From the NCBI RefSeq assembly GCF_030764225.1, contig NZ_JASAXH010000002.1: 64,000 nucleotides of DNA; one strand, 5' to 3'. A program made the translations under genes and the position numbers. This DNA comes from Phocoenobacter atlanticus. Its GTDB lineage: Bacteria; Pseudomonadota; Gammaproteobacteria; Enterobacterales; Pasteurellaceae. The notes beneath the pieces were generated by a model. It searched no databases and was not told the origin of the DNA. It saw only the letters and a list, made by a program, of their open reading frames with translations. Positions 53,562 to 62,416 of the stretch are shown here, piece after piece (the first letter of the stretch is position 1; each line of letters opens with the position of its first letter).

Positions 53562-54596
53562 ATGATAAAGCTGAAAAATATAAGCAAAGAATTTAACGTA
53601 AAGGGAAAAATTCTTAAAGCTTTAGATAATGTTACTCTAGAGGTGCCACAAGGTACAATTTATGGTGTGATTGGTTCATCTGGAGCAGGGAAGAGTACGT
53701 TAATTCGTTGTGTGAATTTACTTGAGCGTCCAACAAGTGGGCAAATATTTGTTGGAAATAGAGAATTGACAGAATTAAAAGAAAAAGATCTTATTCTTGC
53801 TCGTCGTAAAATAGCAATGATTTTTCAACATTTTAATTTACTTTCATCTCGCACAGTATTTGATAATGTGGCATTGCCTTTGGAATTAAGTCATTTTTCT
53901 AAAAATCAAATTAAAGATAAAGTCAATGATCTATTAGAATTGGTGGGATTAGCAGATAAAAAAAATGCCTACCCAAGCAATTTATCTGGTGGGCAAAAAC
54001 AGCGTGTGGCAATCGCTCGTGCATTAGCGAATGATCCAGAAGTATTATTATGTGATGAAGCAACCAGTGCTTTAGATCCTGCAACAACACAATCTATTTT
54101 GGCACTATTAAAAGAGATCAATAGCCGTTTAGGTTTAACTATTTTATTGATTACCCACGAAATGGAAGTCGTAAAACGTATTTGTGATCAAGTCGCAGTG
54201 ATTGATAAAGGGCAATTAATTGAAACGGGTACTGTTAGTGAAATGTTTTCAAATCCTAAAACAGCATTGGCAAAACGCTTTATTGCATCAACTTTTCATA
54301 ATGAGTTGCCACAAGAATATATTGATAGATTACACCCAAATCCAGATGATAAATCAGAGCCGATTATTCGTTTTGAATTTACAGGAAAATCTGTTGATGC
54401 TCCGTTATTATCACAAGTATCAAAACAATTTGGCATTGATTTTAGTATTTTGATGTCACAAATTGATTATGCAGGTGGAGTAAAATTTGGTTTTGTAATT
54501 GCTGAAGTCGTAGGAAAACACGAGAAAATTTTACAAGCCAAGGAATTTTTAAGAGAACATAATGTAAAAGTTGAGGTGCTAGGCTATGTGGAATGA
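53562..54596 (+). CDS. metN: Methionine ABC transporter ATPase
   Basis: 344 aa. Walker A GSSGAGKSTL, signature LSGGQKQRVAIARAL, Walker B LLCDEATSALD, switch ITHEMEV, and a C-terminal ACT-like/NIL regulatory domain (about 265-344) that binds methionine in E. coli and causes trans-inhibition. Drives uptake of D- and L-methionine with MetI and MetQ. Under MetJ control from the operator just upstream. Confidence 0.96.
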   Translation: MIKLKNISKEFNVKGKILKALDNVTLEVPQGTIYGVIGSSGAGKSTLIRCVNLLERPTSGQIFVGNRELTELKEKDLILARRKIAMIFQHFNLLSSRTVFDNVALPLELSHFSKNQIKDKVNDLLELVGLADKKNAYPSNLSGGQKQRVAIARALANDPEVLLCDEATSALDPATTQSILALLKEINSRLGLTILLITHEMEVVKRICDQVAVIDKGQLIETGTVSEMFSNPKTALAKRFIASTFHNELPQEYIDRLHPNPDDKSEPIIRFEFTGKSVDAPLLSQVSKQFGIDFSILMSQIDYAGGVKFGFVIAEVVGKHEKILQAKEFLREHNVKVEVLGYVE

Positions 54597-55263
54597 TTTT
54601 TTAAATGAACTTACACCCAAAATGTGGTCGTTGGTAGGTAGCTCAACCTTAGAAACGATTTATATGGGCTTTGCTTCAACATTTATTGCAATTATTGTTG
54701 GGTTACCTCTTGGTTTTTTCGCTTTTTTAACCAGTAAAAACCAAATTTTGGAAAATTTGACGTTTAACAGAATACTTGATGTCATTATTAATGTAGGGCG
54801 TTCAATTCCATTTATTATTTTGCTTGTTGTATTATTGCCTTTCACGCGTTGGATTGTACATACAACGCTTGGAACAACAGCAGCAATAGTGCCACTTAGT
54901 GTGGCTGCAATTCCATTTTTTGCTCGTTTAACCGCTAATTCATTGTTAGAAGTTCCAGCAGGATTAACTGAAGCAGCAAAATCAATGGGAGCAACAAATT
55001 GGCAGGTAGTAACAAAATTCTATTTGTCAGAGTCATTACCTAGCCTTATCAATGGTGTTACTTTAACTTTAGTTTCACTTATTGGTTATTCTGCAATGGC
55101 TGGGGTTGTTGGTGGTGGAGGTTTAGGTAACCTTGCTATCAGCTACGGAGAGCATAGAAATATGATCTACGTAAAATGGTTGGCAACAATCATTATCGTG
55201 TTAATCGTAATGATTAGTCAAAAATTAGGGGATCGCTTAGCAGAAAAAGTTGATCATCGATAA
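54586..55263 (+). CDS. metI: Methionine ABC transporter permease
   Basis: 225 aa, five or six membrane helices, and the EAA loop EAAKSMGATNWQVVTKFYL (about 125-145) that couples to the ATPase. Overlaps metN by 11 bases. Confidence 0.95.
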   Translation: MWNDFLNELTPKMWSLVGSSTLETIYMGFASTFIAIIVGLPLGFFAFLTSKNQILENLTFNRILDVIINVGRSIPFIILLVVLLPFTRWIVHTTLGTTAAIVPLSVAAIPFFARLTANSLLEVPAGLTEAAKSMGATNWQVVTKFYLSESLPSLINGVTLTLVSLIGYSAMAGVVGGGGLGNLAISYGEHRNMIYVKWLATIIIVLIVMISQKLGDRLAEKVDHR

Positions 55264-55309
55264 TATAAATACAAACACAACATAAAACATCACGAGGAGA
55301 AATGAAATT

Positions 55310-56137
55310 ATGAAAATTTCAAAAATTTTAGGTTTAACAGCATTAGTATCAGTTTTTGCATTAACGGCGTGTAATGATGAGAAAGCATCACAGCCAGCCC
55401 AAGAACAAGCAAATAAGATTAAAGTAGGAGTAATGTCAGGTCCTGAGCACGAAGTGGCAGAAGTCGCTGCTAAAGTTGCTAAAGAAAAATACAATTTAGA
55501 GGTAGAATTTGTATTATTTAATGATTACGCACTACCAAATACGGCAACGTCTAAGGGTGACTTGGATGCAAATGCCTTTCAACATAAGCCTTATTTAGAT
55601 AAAGACTCTAAAGAAAAAGGATTAGATAATTTAGTGGCAGTAGGGAACACTTTTGTTTATCCATTAGCAGGTTATTCTAAAAAAATTAAAACCCTTGATG
55701 AATTAAAAGAAGGAGCCGTAATTACTGTACCAAACGATCCAAGTAATTTAGCTCGTGCGTTGATTTTATTAGAAAAGCAAGGCTTGATTAAATTAAAAGA
55801 TAATACCAATTTATTTTCAACATCAAACGATATTGTTGAAAACCCTAAACATTTACAAATTAAAGAAGTGGATGCGTCTTTGGCGGCTCGTGCATTAGAT
55901 GATGTAGATGTTGGTATTATCAATAGTGGTTATGCAACACAAATCGGCTTAAACGCACAAGATCACGGCGTGTTTGTTGAAGGTAAAGATTCACCTTACG
56001 TCAACCTTGTGGTTGCTCGTACTGATAACCAAAATAGTCAAGCAGTGCAAGATTTCGTAAAAGCATACCAAACTGAAGAAGTGTATAAAAAAGCACGTGA
56101 ATTCTTTAAGGATGGTGTAGTAAAAGGTTGGAAGTAA
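55310..56137 (+). CDS. metQ: Methionine-binding lipoprotein
   Basis: 275-aa NlpA/MetQ-type substrate-binding lipoprotein. Lipobox FALTAC with C21; body starts NKIKVGVMSGPEHEVAEVA. FQHKPYLD and VVARTDNQNS are typical. It would deliver methionine in the periplasm. GAGGAGAAATGAA precedes the ATG. Confidence 0.95.
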   Translation: MKISKILGLTALVSVFALTACNDEKASQPAQEQANKIKVGVMSGPEHEVAEVAAKVAKEKYNLEVEFVLFNDYALPNTATSKGDLDANAFQHKPYLDKDSKEKGLDNLVAVGNTFVYPLAGYSKKIKTLDELKEGAVITVPNDPSNLARALILLEKQGLIKLKDNTNLFSTSNDIVENPKHLQIKEVDASLAARALDDVDVGIINSGYATQIGLNAQDHGVFVEGKDSPYVNLVVARTDNQNSQAVQDFVKAYQTEEVYKKAREFFKDGVVKGWK

Positions 56138-56165
56138 TCGTTTTTAAACATTGTACAATTTAGAA

Positions 56166-56200
56166 AATGCCCTTTAGATAGTCAATATTTAGAGGGCATT
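56166..56200. terminator. Terminator between metQ and pepD
   Basis: AATGCCCTTTAGATA pairs with a nearly complementary right arm (TATTTAGAGGGCATT), followed by a T run on the plus strand; the genes converge so it can serve both. Confidence 0.8.
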
Positions 56201-56213
56201 ATTTTTTTAAGTA

Positions 56214-57686
56214 TTATTTCAAAGGAATATTTTTTAATAACCGTATTAATAATTCCCAATAAATTGCAACTGCTGGAATATGTACTTTTTCATCAGGAGA
56301 ATGAGGATGACGAATTGTTGGACCAATAGAAACCATATCAAGATTTGGATAGACTTGTTTTAAAAAACCACACTCAAAACCTGCGTGAACCACCTTGATT
56401 TTAGTTTCATAACCTAACAACTCATCATATACTTGTTTAGTAATTTGCGTAATTTTTGAATTCAAATCAGGTGTCCAACCTGCATAATCACCAAAATAAT
56501 TAAGGTTTGATTCTGTTAATTCGGCTAATGATTGTAGTTTTCCTTTAACTTCATTTTTTCCTTCTTCAAATAAAGAACGAATTAAAATAATGGCAGAAAG
56601 ATGATTTTGTTCTGTTTTCAAAACCCCAGTGCTAAGTGAGGTTTCAGTCACATTCTCAAATCGATCACTTTTACGAATTAACCCATCTGGTAATATATTT
56701 AAGGTATTAATTACTTTATGTGTCGTATTTTTAGTAAATATATCATCAGCGGGCTCAATTTTCTCAATTAAGAAAGTTAAATGAGGTTCTGTAATAGAGA
56801 GTGCTTTTTGTAAATTTTTTTCAATTTGCTGAATACAAGCGGTCACATTTTGGGAATTTTTTGCAAAAAATGTAATAGAAGTGACCGCCTCTCTTGGAAT
56901 GGCATTGTGAACAGTTCCCCCTTTTATGTCAATGAGTTGAAACTCAACCTCTTGTTTTAACTCCATTAAAACCCGTGCCATTAATTTAATCGCACTGACT
57001 CTGCCCTTGTGGATATCAAACCCAGAATGTCCGCCTAGTAGTCCTTTAATGGTAATTTGGATTGCATCATCAAACTGATTTTTTTCTCGTTCGATTGGCA
57101 TATCAAAGCTAACATTTGTCCCTTGTGCACAACCAATATAAATCTCTCCATTATCTTCAGTATCGGTATTAATCAAGATATCCCCTTGCAACCAATTTGG
57201 ACGCAACATCATTGCCCCTTTCATTGAGGTTTCTTCCTCAACTGTCAATAAAACCTCTAAAACAGGATGTTCAATATCATTACTTTCCAATAAAGCCAAA
57301 CAAGATGCCATACCAATACCATTATCAGCACCGAGTGTTGTCTCTTTTGCAGTTACCCATTCGCCATTAATATAAGGTTGAATAGGATCTGTCACAAAGT
57401 TATGCTCAATACCATCGTTAGCTTGTGGCACCATATCAAGATGAGCTTGTATGGTGACAGTTTGTCGATTTTCCATTCCTCTCGTTGCTGGTTTGCGAAT
57501 AAGAATATTGCCCACTTCATCACGCTCAACAAAAAGGGATTGAGATTTTGCCCAATCTACAATGAAACAAGCTAATTGTTCTTCATAGTAAGAAGGATGA
57601 GGAATAGCACAGATTTTATCAAACCATTGCCATAATAGTGTAGGAGAAAGTGTTGAAATTTCAGTAGGTTGAAATGAATAGGACAT
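56214..57686 (-). CDS. pepD: Cytosol non-specific dipeptidase (aminoacyl-histidine dipeptidase)
   Basis: 490-aa M20-family zinc dipeptidase. HLDMVPQAN (first metal His/Asp), LGADNGIGMA (bridging Asp), TVEEETSMKG (Glu pair), HAGFECGFL and IGPTIRHPHSPDE near the C-terminus. Cleaves a wide range of dipeptides including carnosine-like ones. An uptake word (ACAAGCGGTCA) with TTTTGCAAA is embedded in its coding sequence. Confidence 0.95.
   Translation of the reverse strand: MSYSFQPTEISTLSPTLLWQWFDKICAIPHPSYYEEQLACFIVDWAKSQSLFVERDEVGNILIRKPATRGMENRQTVTIQAHLDMVPQANDGIEHNFVTDPIQPYINGEWVTAKETTLGADNGIGMASCLALLESNDIEHPVLEVLLTVEEETSMKGAMMLRPNWLQGDILINTDTEDNGEIYIGCAQGTNVSFDMPIEREKNQFDDAIQITIKGLLGGHSGFDIHKGRVSAIKLMARVLMELKQEVEFQLIDIKGGTVHNAIPREAVTSITFFAKNSQNVTACIQQIEKNLQKALSITEPHLTFLIEKIEPADDIFTKNTTHKVINTLNILPDGLIRKSDRFENVTETSLSTGVLKTEQNHLSAIILIRSLFEEGKNEVKGKLQSLAELTESNLNYFGDYAGWTPDLNSKITQITKQVYDELLGYETKIKVVHAGFECGFLKQVYPNLDMVSIGPTIRHPHSPDEKVHIPAVAIYWELLIRLLKNIPLK
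56835..56845 (+). other. DNA uptake word inside pepD
   Basis: ACAAGCGGTCA followed 15-20 bases on by TTTTTTGCAAAA, the full extended uptake sequence. Confidence 0.8.
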
Positions 57687-57764
57687 AGTTAATTCTTTAA
57701 TAACAAACTTATATTAACCTTTCCTCCTCTATGTTTATTTACCGATTACAGAGGAGGAGAAGTA

Positions 57765-58079
57765 TTAAACTGATTTTTTTGCTTTTGGTAACGTGATTTT
57801 TTTATCATCACTTTCGCGATATAACACTAAAATGTGTCCAATAGTTTGCACATTTGTTGCTTTAGTTTCACGAACAATTGCATCAATAATCAATTTTTTG
57901 GTATCACGATCAGCACCAGCAACTTTCACTTTAATCAATTCGTGGTGGCTAAGTGCATTTTCAATTTCGGCTAAAACGCCTTCTGTTAATCCATTTCCAC
58001 CTAGCATCACAACAGGGCTAAGGTGATGAGCGAGGCTTTTCAAATATTGTTTTTGTTTAGTTGTTAATGTAACTGACAT
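57765..58079 (-). CDS. yhbY: YhbY-family RNA-binding protein (CRM domain)
   Basis: 104 aa, a single CRM domain: LTTKQKQYLKSLAHHLSPVV, the conserved VMLGGNGLTEGVLAEIENAL (GxxG loop), HELIKVKVAG and IGHILVLYRES. Linked to large-subunit ribosome assembly. MSVTLT start at 58079 with AAAGGAATACC upstream is chosen over the earlier TTG. Confidence 0.92.
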   Translation of the reverse strand: MSVTLTTKQKQYLKSLAHHLSPVVMLGGNGLTEGVLAEIENALSHHELIKVKVAGADRDTKKLIIDAIVRETKATNVQTIGHILVLYRESDDKKITLPKAKKSV

Positions 58080-58411
58080 TATAGGTATTCCTTTCAATTA
58101 AAAATTGGAATGAAAATAGCATAAATCATTGAAAATGTCAGGTGTATTTTTAATGATTTTTTTAAAGTAAATTTAGTATGAGCTGATTTATAGATAAAAT
58201 TTGCAAAAAGTTTAAAGAATGTGACCGCTTGTTTTTATTCTTTAGTATAAAGCATTAAATATTCTGCAATTTTTGCCTGTTTTTCTTGCAGTCAAATACT
58301 CTTCTATAAATACAATATAGATATAAATTGGTATTCAGTATAAATTCAGTTATATTAATGTTAATGCAATCAGTTCTTGTTTGCATTTTTTAATTTATAC
58401 GAGGTAAATTT
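58080..58411. other. Region between yhbY and the TonB receptor gene
   Basis: 332 bases, AT-rich. Contains an uptake word with TTTGCAAA at about 58197-58232. An iron-regulated promoter would be expected, but I see no good Fur box; ATACGAGGTAAAT before 58412 is the ribosome site. Confidence 0.5.
58222..58232 (-). other. DNA uptake word
   Basis: TGACCGCTTGT on the plus strand, that is ACAAGCGGTCA on the minus strand, with TTTGCAAAAAG at the usual distance. Confidence 0.8.
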
Positions 58412-61400
58412 ATGCTGCAAGGAAGCGGTTCTGTTCAAAAGAGTAAACGACTAGCTAAGTTATTTTGTTGTTCTTTCTTCCCTTTCTCTATTGCCAATGT
58501 AATGGCTCAAGATATCCATTTAAATACTATTGAGGTAGTAGATTCTCTTAGTAATATTCAAACTAAGAATATTGCTGAAACTATCAAAACAGCTAAAATT
58601 CTTGAGAAACAGCAAATTTCAGATATTCGTGATTTAGTGAAATATGAAACGGGTATTACTGTTGTGGAAAAAGGGCGTATGGGGGAAAGTGGTTATGCAA
58701 TACGTGGGGTAGATGAAAATCGAGTCAATATTACCATTGATGGTTTACAGCAGGCAGAAAATTTTTCTTCACAGGGTTTTAAGGAGTTATTTGAGGGTTA
58801 TGGGAATTTTAATAATACTCGTAATGGGGTAGAAATTGAAAATATTAAAGAGGTTAGCCTTGTTAAAGGTGCCGATTCTACTAAAGTAGGAAGTGGTGCA
58901 TTAGGTGGTTCTGTTATTTTTCAAACTAAAGATGCAAGAGACTTTTTAGTGAATAAAGATTTTTACTACAAATTTAAAACAGGGTATGCCTCTGCAAATA
59001 ATCAAGATATGTTTTCACATACATTGGCAGGACGTTATAACAATTTTGATGCGTTAATTATTCGTACTGATAGGAAAGGAACAAATTTAGAAAACTTCGA
59101 CTATAATAAGTTTTCAGATAAGGTTCAAGGTAAGTCAAGACAAAAAGCAGATCCTTATCATATCAAAAAATATAATACACTAATTAAACTTGGCTATAAT
59201 CTCAATGACTTCAATCGCTTTACGCTGATGTTAGACGATGGTAACAAGACATCAAAAGGGCACGATTGGTCTTATACAATGAATTATAGCAATGATACTC
59301 GTCATACCAATGATAGTAGTCATCGCCGAAATCTTGCTTTTGCCTATGAAAATTATGACGCTAATCTATTTTGGGATAGTGCAAAAGTCACAGTATCAAA
59401 TCAGAAAATTATTCAAAGGGCGCAAACAGATATTTATTGTGTGGGTAAAGACGATTGTAGTCGGACAGCTAATCCACTGAACATTCAATTAAAAGAGGGA
59501 AAAGTCGTTGATAAAGAAGGAAATTCTTTCAATATTAAACGGGTACCACAGTGGAAAAATGCAGGTAGTTATAGAGAACCAAACTATGTAAAAGACGAAA
59601 CTGAAACAACTTTGGCATTAGTTAACGCGAAGGGGGAAGAGTATGATTATCCGTTAGAAGGTAGATTTAATACCCGAAATAATCAAAGTGATCATTGGTA
59701 TCTATATAATAAAGAACACAAAGGTGAGGATATTTTACTAGATTGTTCGAAATTTGACTGTAATAGTAAGTTGAGATACTACCATATCAATGAAGAAGAT
59801 GCCTTTGTTAACGAACGACACTATTTTGATCTTGATTTAAATAAACCTCACAGTAAAGTTGATGATGATAATACAGTACAACAGGGTTGGAATAAGGGTG
59901 ATAAAATAAGAGTTAAAACTCAATTTGCGGTTGAGGATATCAAACAAGCTCAGGCTCACTATAAACGTATAAAAATGATGCAACAGCAATATTATTCTAA
60001 AAATAATAGTTGGGAGAATAAACCCTCACCTGATTATAACTTGATATTACCATCACGAGGTTATATTGGGGCAGACTGGAAAGATAGAAGGTTAAATACT
60101 TATACAAAACAAGTGAATGTTGATTTTGAAAAAGCGGTAAATATTAAAGCAACAGAGCATTTGTTTGCTTATGGTGGACACTTATCTAAGACGGATAAAT
60201 CAATGGTAAATTATTCAGGTCAGCGATTAGTTGATGTGAAATGGTGGGCGTTAAACAGTTATTTTGATAAGATTGATGAAGATGGTACTCCTCTTTGTTC
60301 TTTAAATGGTTGGGGAGAAAAAGGTTCACCAAATTGTTATCGTCAAAATGAGGTGACTTCATTTTTAATTCCAGTGCAAGTAACAAATGGGGCATTATAT
60401 TTTAAAGATAATATTCGAGTAAATGATTGGTTAAGTTTTGATGGCAGTTATCGTTATGATAAAGTTTCTTATAAACCCACTTATAAACAAGGTAAATCAC
60501 CAGATATTCCATTAGGAATGTTTTTTAATGCTCATTATCAACTTGATTTGAAAAAGAAACCTGTTTGGGATAGAAGTAAATCTTGGGCTGAAAATATGGT
60601 TTTTCAGAATAAGTATAAGGATTATTATGAAAGTATGATGCCTAAAATTGAGGAAAATAAGAAAGCGAATAAAGAGTATATGACAGCTCAAAAACAATCT
60701 TTTAAGAATCATAGCTATGCCTTAGGTACGACAATAGATCCCACAGATTATTTACGTGTACAAGCAAAATTTTCGAAAGGATTTAGAGCACCTACTCCAG
60801 AGGAAATGTATTTTACTTTTGCACACCCAAGTTTTAATATTCGCCCCAATTTACGCTTAAAACCAGAAACTGCTGAAACGAAAGAATTAGCATTCACTTT
60901 GTATAAAGATCGTAGTTATATTACATTAAGTGGCTTTAGAACAGATTATAAAGATTTTCTAACTTTACAAAATCAAGGTGTATATGAAGCTCAAATTACC
61001 GGTATTGATAAAAATATTTATCAAAATATTAATCAACAAAGTGCTAAAGTAACTGGTATTGATATAACCACTAAATTGGCTTTAGGTGATTTCAGTCCCA
61101 CATTAACAGGTGTGAGTTTTGGGTATAAATATACTTATCAAAAAGGAAAAATTAGTGGTACTAAACATACTTTTGAAGCTGGTGAGTATGGTAAAAATAT
61201 TGTAAAAACAGAAACAGGTTATTACCCAATGAATGCTATTCAACCAAGTAAACACGTGGTTAGTTTAGGTTATATTTCATCTCAAGAAAGCTATGGTGTT
61301 GATTTGTATTTTACGCACAGTGCAGCTAAAAAAGCCAAAGATACTTATCATTCCTACCATAAAGAAGGTAATAGTCCTTTTGTTGAACCGAGAAGCCGTT

Positions 61401-61654
61401 CATATAATATTTTTGATTTAATCGGTTTTTATAAACCACTTAAAGGAATGACTATCCAAGCAGGTATTTATAATTTATTTAATAAAGACTATATGACTTG
61501 GGATAGTGCTCGTTCTATCAGAAGTTTTGGTACAACAAATATGATTTGTAGAAAAGAAAATCGTTCAGATGGTTGTAATAATGACAATCAAGGTATTGAG
61601 CGCTTTCACTCCCCAGAGCGCAATTTTAAACTTAATTTACAATACGAATTTTAG
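58412..61654 (+). CDS. TonB-dependent haemoglobin/transferrin/lactoferrin-family receptor
   Basis: 1080-aa outer-membrane receptor. Signal peptide about 1-33 (ending NVMA), TonB-box-like LNTIEVVD just after, plug domain (about 45-175) with YETGITVVEKGRMGESGYAI, RGVDENRVNITIDGLQQ and SGALGGSVIFQT, then a 22-strand barrel with the landmark FSKGFRAPTPEEMYFTF and a terminal NLQYEF. The family covers haemoglobin (HmbR/HgbA-like) and transferrin receptors; it is longer than HgbA (about 950) because of extended loops rich in charged residues (around 300-470). Which host protein it binds cannot be told from sequence; haem or haemoglobin is most likely as no TbpB-like partner is intact here. Confidence 0.88.
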   Translation: MLQGSGSVQKSKRLAKLFCCSFFPFSIANVMAQDIHLNTIEVVDSLSNIQTKNIAETIKTAKILEKQQISDIRDLVKYETGITVVEKGRMGESGYAIRGVDENRVNITIDGLQQAENFSSQGFKELFEGYGNFNNTRNGVEIENIKEVSLVKGADSTKVGSGALGGSVIFQTKDARDFLVNKDFYYKFKTGYASANNQDMFSHTLAGRYNNFDALIIRTDRKGTNLENFDYNKFSDKVQGKSRQKADPYHIKKYNTLIKLGYNLNDFNRFTLMLDDGNKTSKGHDWSYTMNYSNDTRHTNDSSHRRNLAFAYENYDANLFWDSAKVTVSNQKIIQRAQTDIYCVGKDDCSRTANPLNIQLKEGKVVDKEGNSFNIKRVPQWKNAGSYREPNYVKDETETTLALVNAKGEEYDYPLEGRFNTRNNQSDHWYLYNKEHKGEDILLDCSKFDCNSKLRYYHINEEDAFVNERHYFDLDLNKPHSKVDDDNTVQQGWNKGDKIRVKTQFAVEDIKQAQAHYKRIKMMQQQYYSKNNSWENKPSPDYNLILPSRGYIGADWKDRRLNTYTKQVNVDFEKAVNIKATEHLFAYGGHLSKTDKSMVNYSGQRLVDVKWWALNSYFDKIDEDGTPLCSLNGWGEKGSPNCYRQNEVTSFLIPVQVTNGALYFKDNIRVNDWLSFDGSYRYDKVSYKPTYKQGKSPDIPLGMFFNAHYQLDLKKKPVWDRSKSWAENMVFQNKYKDYYESMMPKIEENKKANKEYMTAQKQSFKNHSYALGTTIDPTDYLRVQAKFSKGFRAPTPEEMYFTFAHPSFNIRPNLRLKPETAETKELAFTLYKDRSYITLSGFRTDYKDFLTLQNQGVYEAQITGIDKNIYQNINQQSAKVTGIDITTKLALGDFSPTLTGVSFGYKYTYQKGKISGTKHTFEAGEYGKNIVKTETGYYPMNAIQPSKHVVSLGYISSQESYGVDLYFTHSAAKKAKDTYHSYHKEGNSPFVEPRSRSYNIFDLIGFYKPLKGMTIQAGIYNLFNKDYMTWDSARSIRSFGTTNMICRKENRSDGCNNDNQGIERFHSPERNFKLNLQYEF

Positions 61655-61678
61655 ATAACGCATTGATTTAAAGTAAAT

Positions 61679-61713
61679 AAATCCTTATTTAGCATTTGGT
61701 TAAATAAGGATTT
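61679..61713 (+). terminator. Terminator after the TonB receptor gene
   Basis: AAATCCTTATTTA pairs with TAAATAAGGATTT around an 8-9-base loop, followed by TTATTTG. Confidence 0.8.
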
Positions 61714-61761
61714 TTATTTGTCTGTTGTAGTAGCAAAAATTTGCAAAAAGTTGACATAATC

Positions 61762-61772
61762 TGACCGCTTGT
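61762..61772 (-). other. DNA uptake word
   Basis: TGACCGCTTGT on plus (ACAAGCGGTCA on minus) with TTTGCAAAAAG upstream on plus at the usual spacing. Confidence 0.8.
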
Positions 61773-61801
61773 TTGTGTATATGCTCAATAGTAACTAAAA
61801 A

Positions 61802-62236
61802 CTAAACAACATACTTCGGTGTACGTGGCATTTTAGTACGTACTTGGTGAATAACATTAGTAATTACACCAGCCACATTAATTTCATTCCAATGTTGAAT
61901 TCTTAAATTAGGCTCTGAAGCATCTAATGAAAAAAGAATTTTCTTTTGCTTATCTTCATTAAAAAATTGGTAGAATTTATACTCATTGTCCTTTTCGATT
62001 ACAACCATATCATTGATCTGAAAATCACAGTTTTCTTCCACAATAAGTACATCATTTAATTCAATTCCCCAAACCAATAAATTTGGGTTTTTAACCTGAA
62101 TAAAAAAAGTATCAGTAGGGCGTTTAATACAAAGTGAATTGAGATCTAACTTTATTGAACGCTCTGTGTGAGTATCACGATATAGTGGCATTGGTTGATA
62201 AGGCAATGCCTTGGTAAGTTTTCTTAATTGAGCCAT
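61802..62236 (-). CDS. UmuD-like S24-family protein lacking the catalytic Ser and Lys
   Basis: 144 aa that align end to end with UmuD: RSIKLDLNSLCIKRP with UmuD RIDLNQLLIQHP, then TFFIQV, NDVLIVEEN and the C-terminal VAGVITNVIHQVR. At the UmuD active-site loop GDSM (S60) this protein has NPNLL, with N52 in the serine position, and at K97 it has Y89. It therefore cannot cleave itself by the standard mechanism. ATG at 62236 has GGAG six bases upstream. Two LexA-type boxes lie just before it, so it is probably an SOS gene. No umuC neighbour is present. It could act as an UmuD'-like subunit, an inhibitor, or a remnant under relaxed selection; frame and length argue it is maintained. Confidence 0.75.
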   Translation of the reverse strand: MAQLRKLTKALPYQPMPLYRDTHTERSIKLDLNSLCIKRPTDTFFIQVKNPNLLVWGIELNDVLIVEENCDFQINDMVVIEKDNEYKFYQFFNEDKQKKILFSLDASEPNLRIQHWNEINVAGVITNVIHQVRTKMPRTPKYVV

Positions 62237-62258
62237 ATTCATCTCCAAAACAAATAAA

Positions 62259-62274
62259 CTGTGTTTTTATACAG
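62259..62274. promoter_or_regulatory. LexA (SOS) box, proximal
   Basis: CTGTGTTTTTATACAG, an exact CTGT-N8-ACAG match, 23 bases upstream of the UmuD-like ATG. Confidence 0.85.
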
Positions 62275-62282
62275 GTATTTTA

Positions 62283-62298
62283 CTGGTTAAAAACACAG
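62283..62298. promoter_or_regulatory. LexA (SOS) box, distal
   Basis: CTGGTTAAAAACACAG, one mismatch to CTGT-N8-ACAG, centred 24 bases from the first box; spacing near two helix turns would suit paired repressor dimers. Confidence 0.65.
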
Positions 62299-62416
62299 TG
62301 TCAAGAAAAAAAGATCATTTTTTGAACCGTAAAAAGGTATTTTTTATATTTATTTGGTTATCTCTGTACGTAAATACTGTATTATAGAGAGTGAATTTTA
62401 ACTTATGGAAATATAA

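Noticed and set aside
58098..58411. Fur box for the TonB receptor gene
   Set aside because: Only weak matches to GATAATGATAATCATTATC; not enough to call.
62401..62416. ATG at 62405 as start of the DEAD-box helicase
   Set aside because: It is in the frame of the helicase only if followed through TAA at 62414-62416, which stops it; TTG at 62417 is the workable start.
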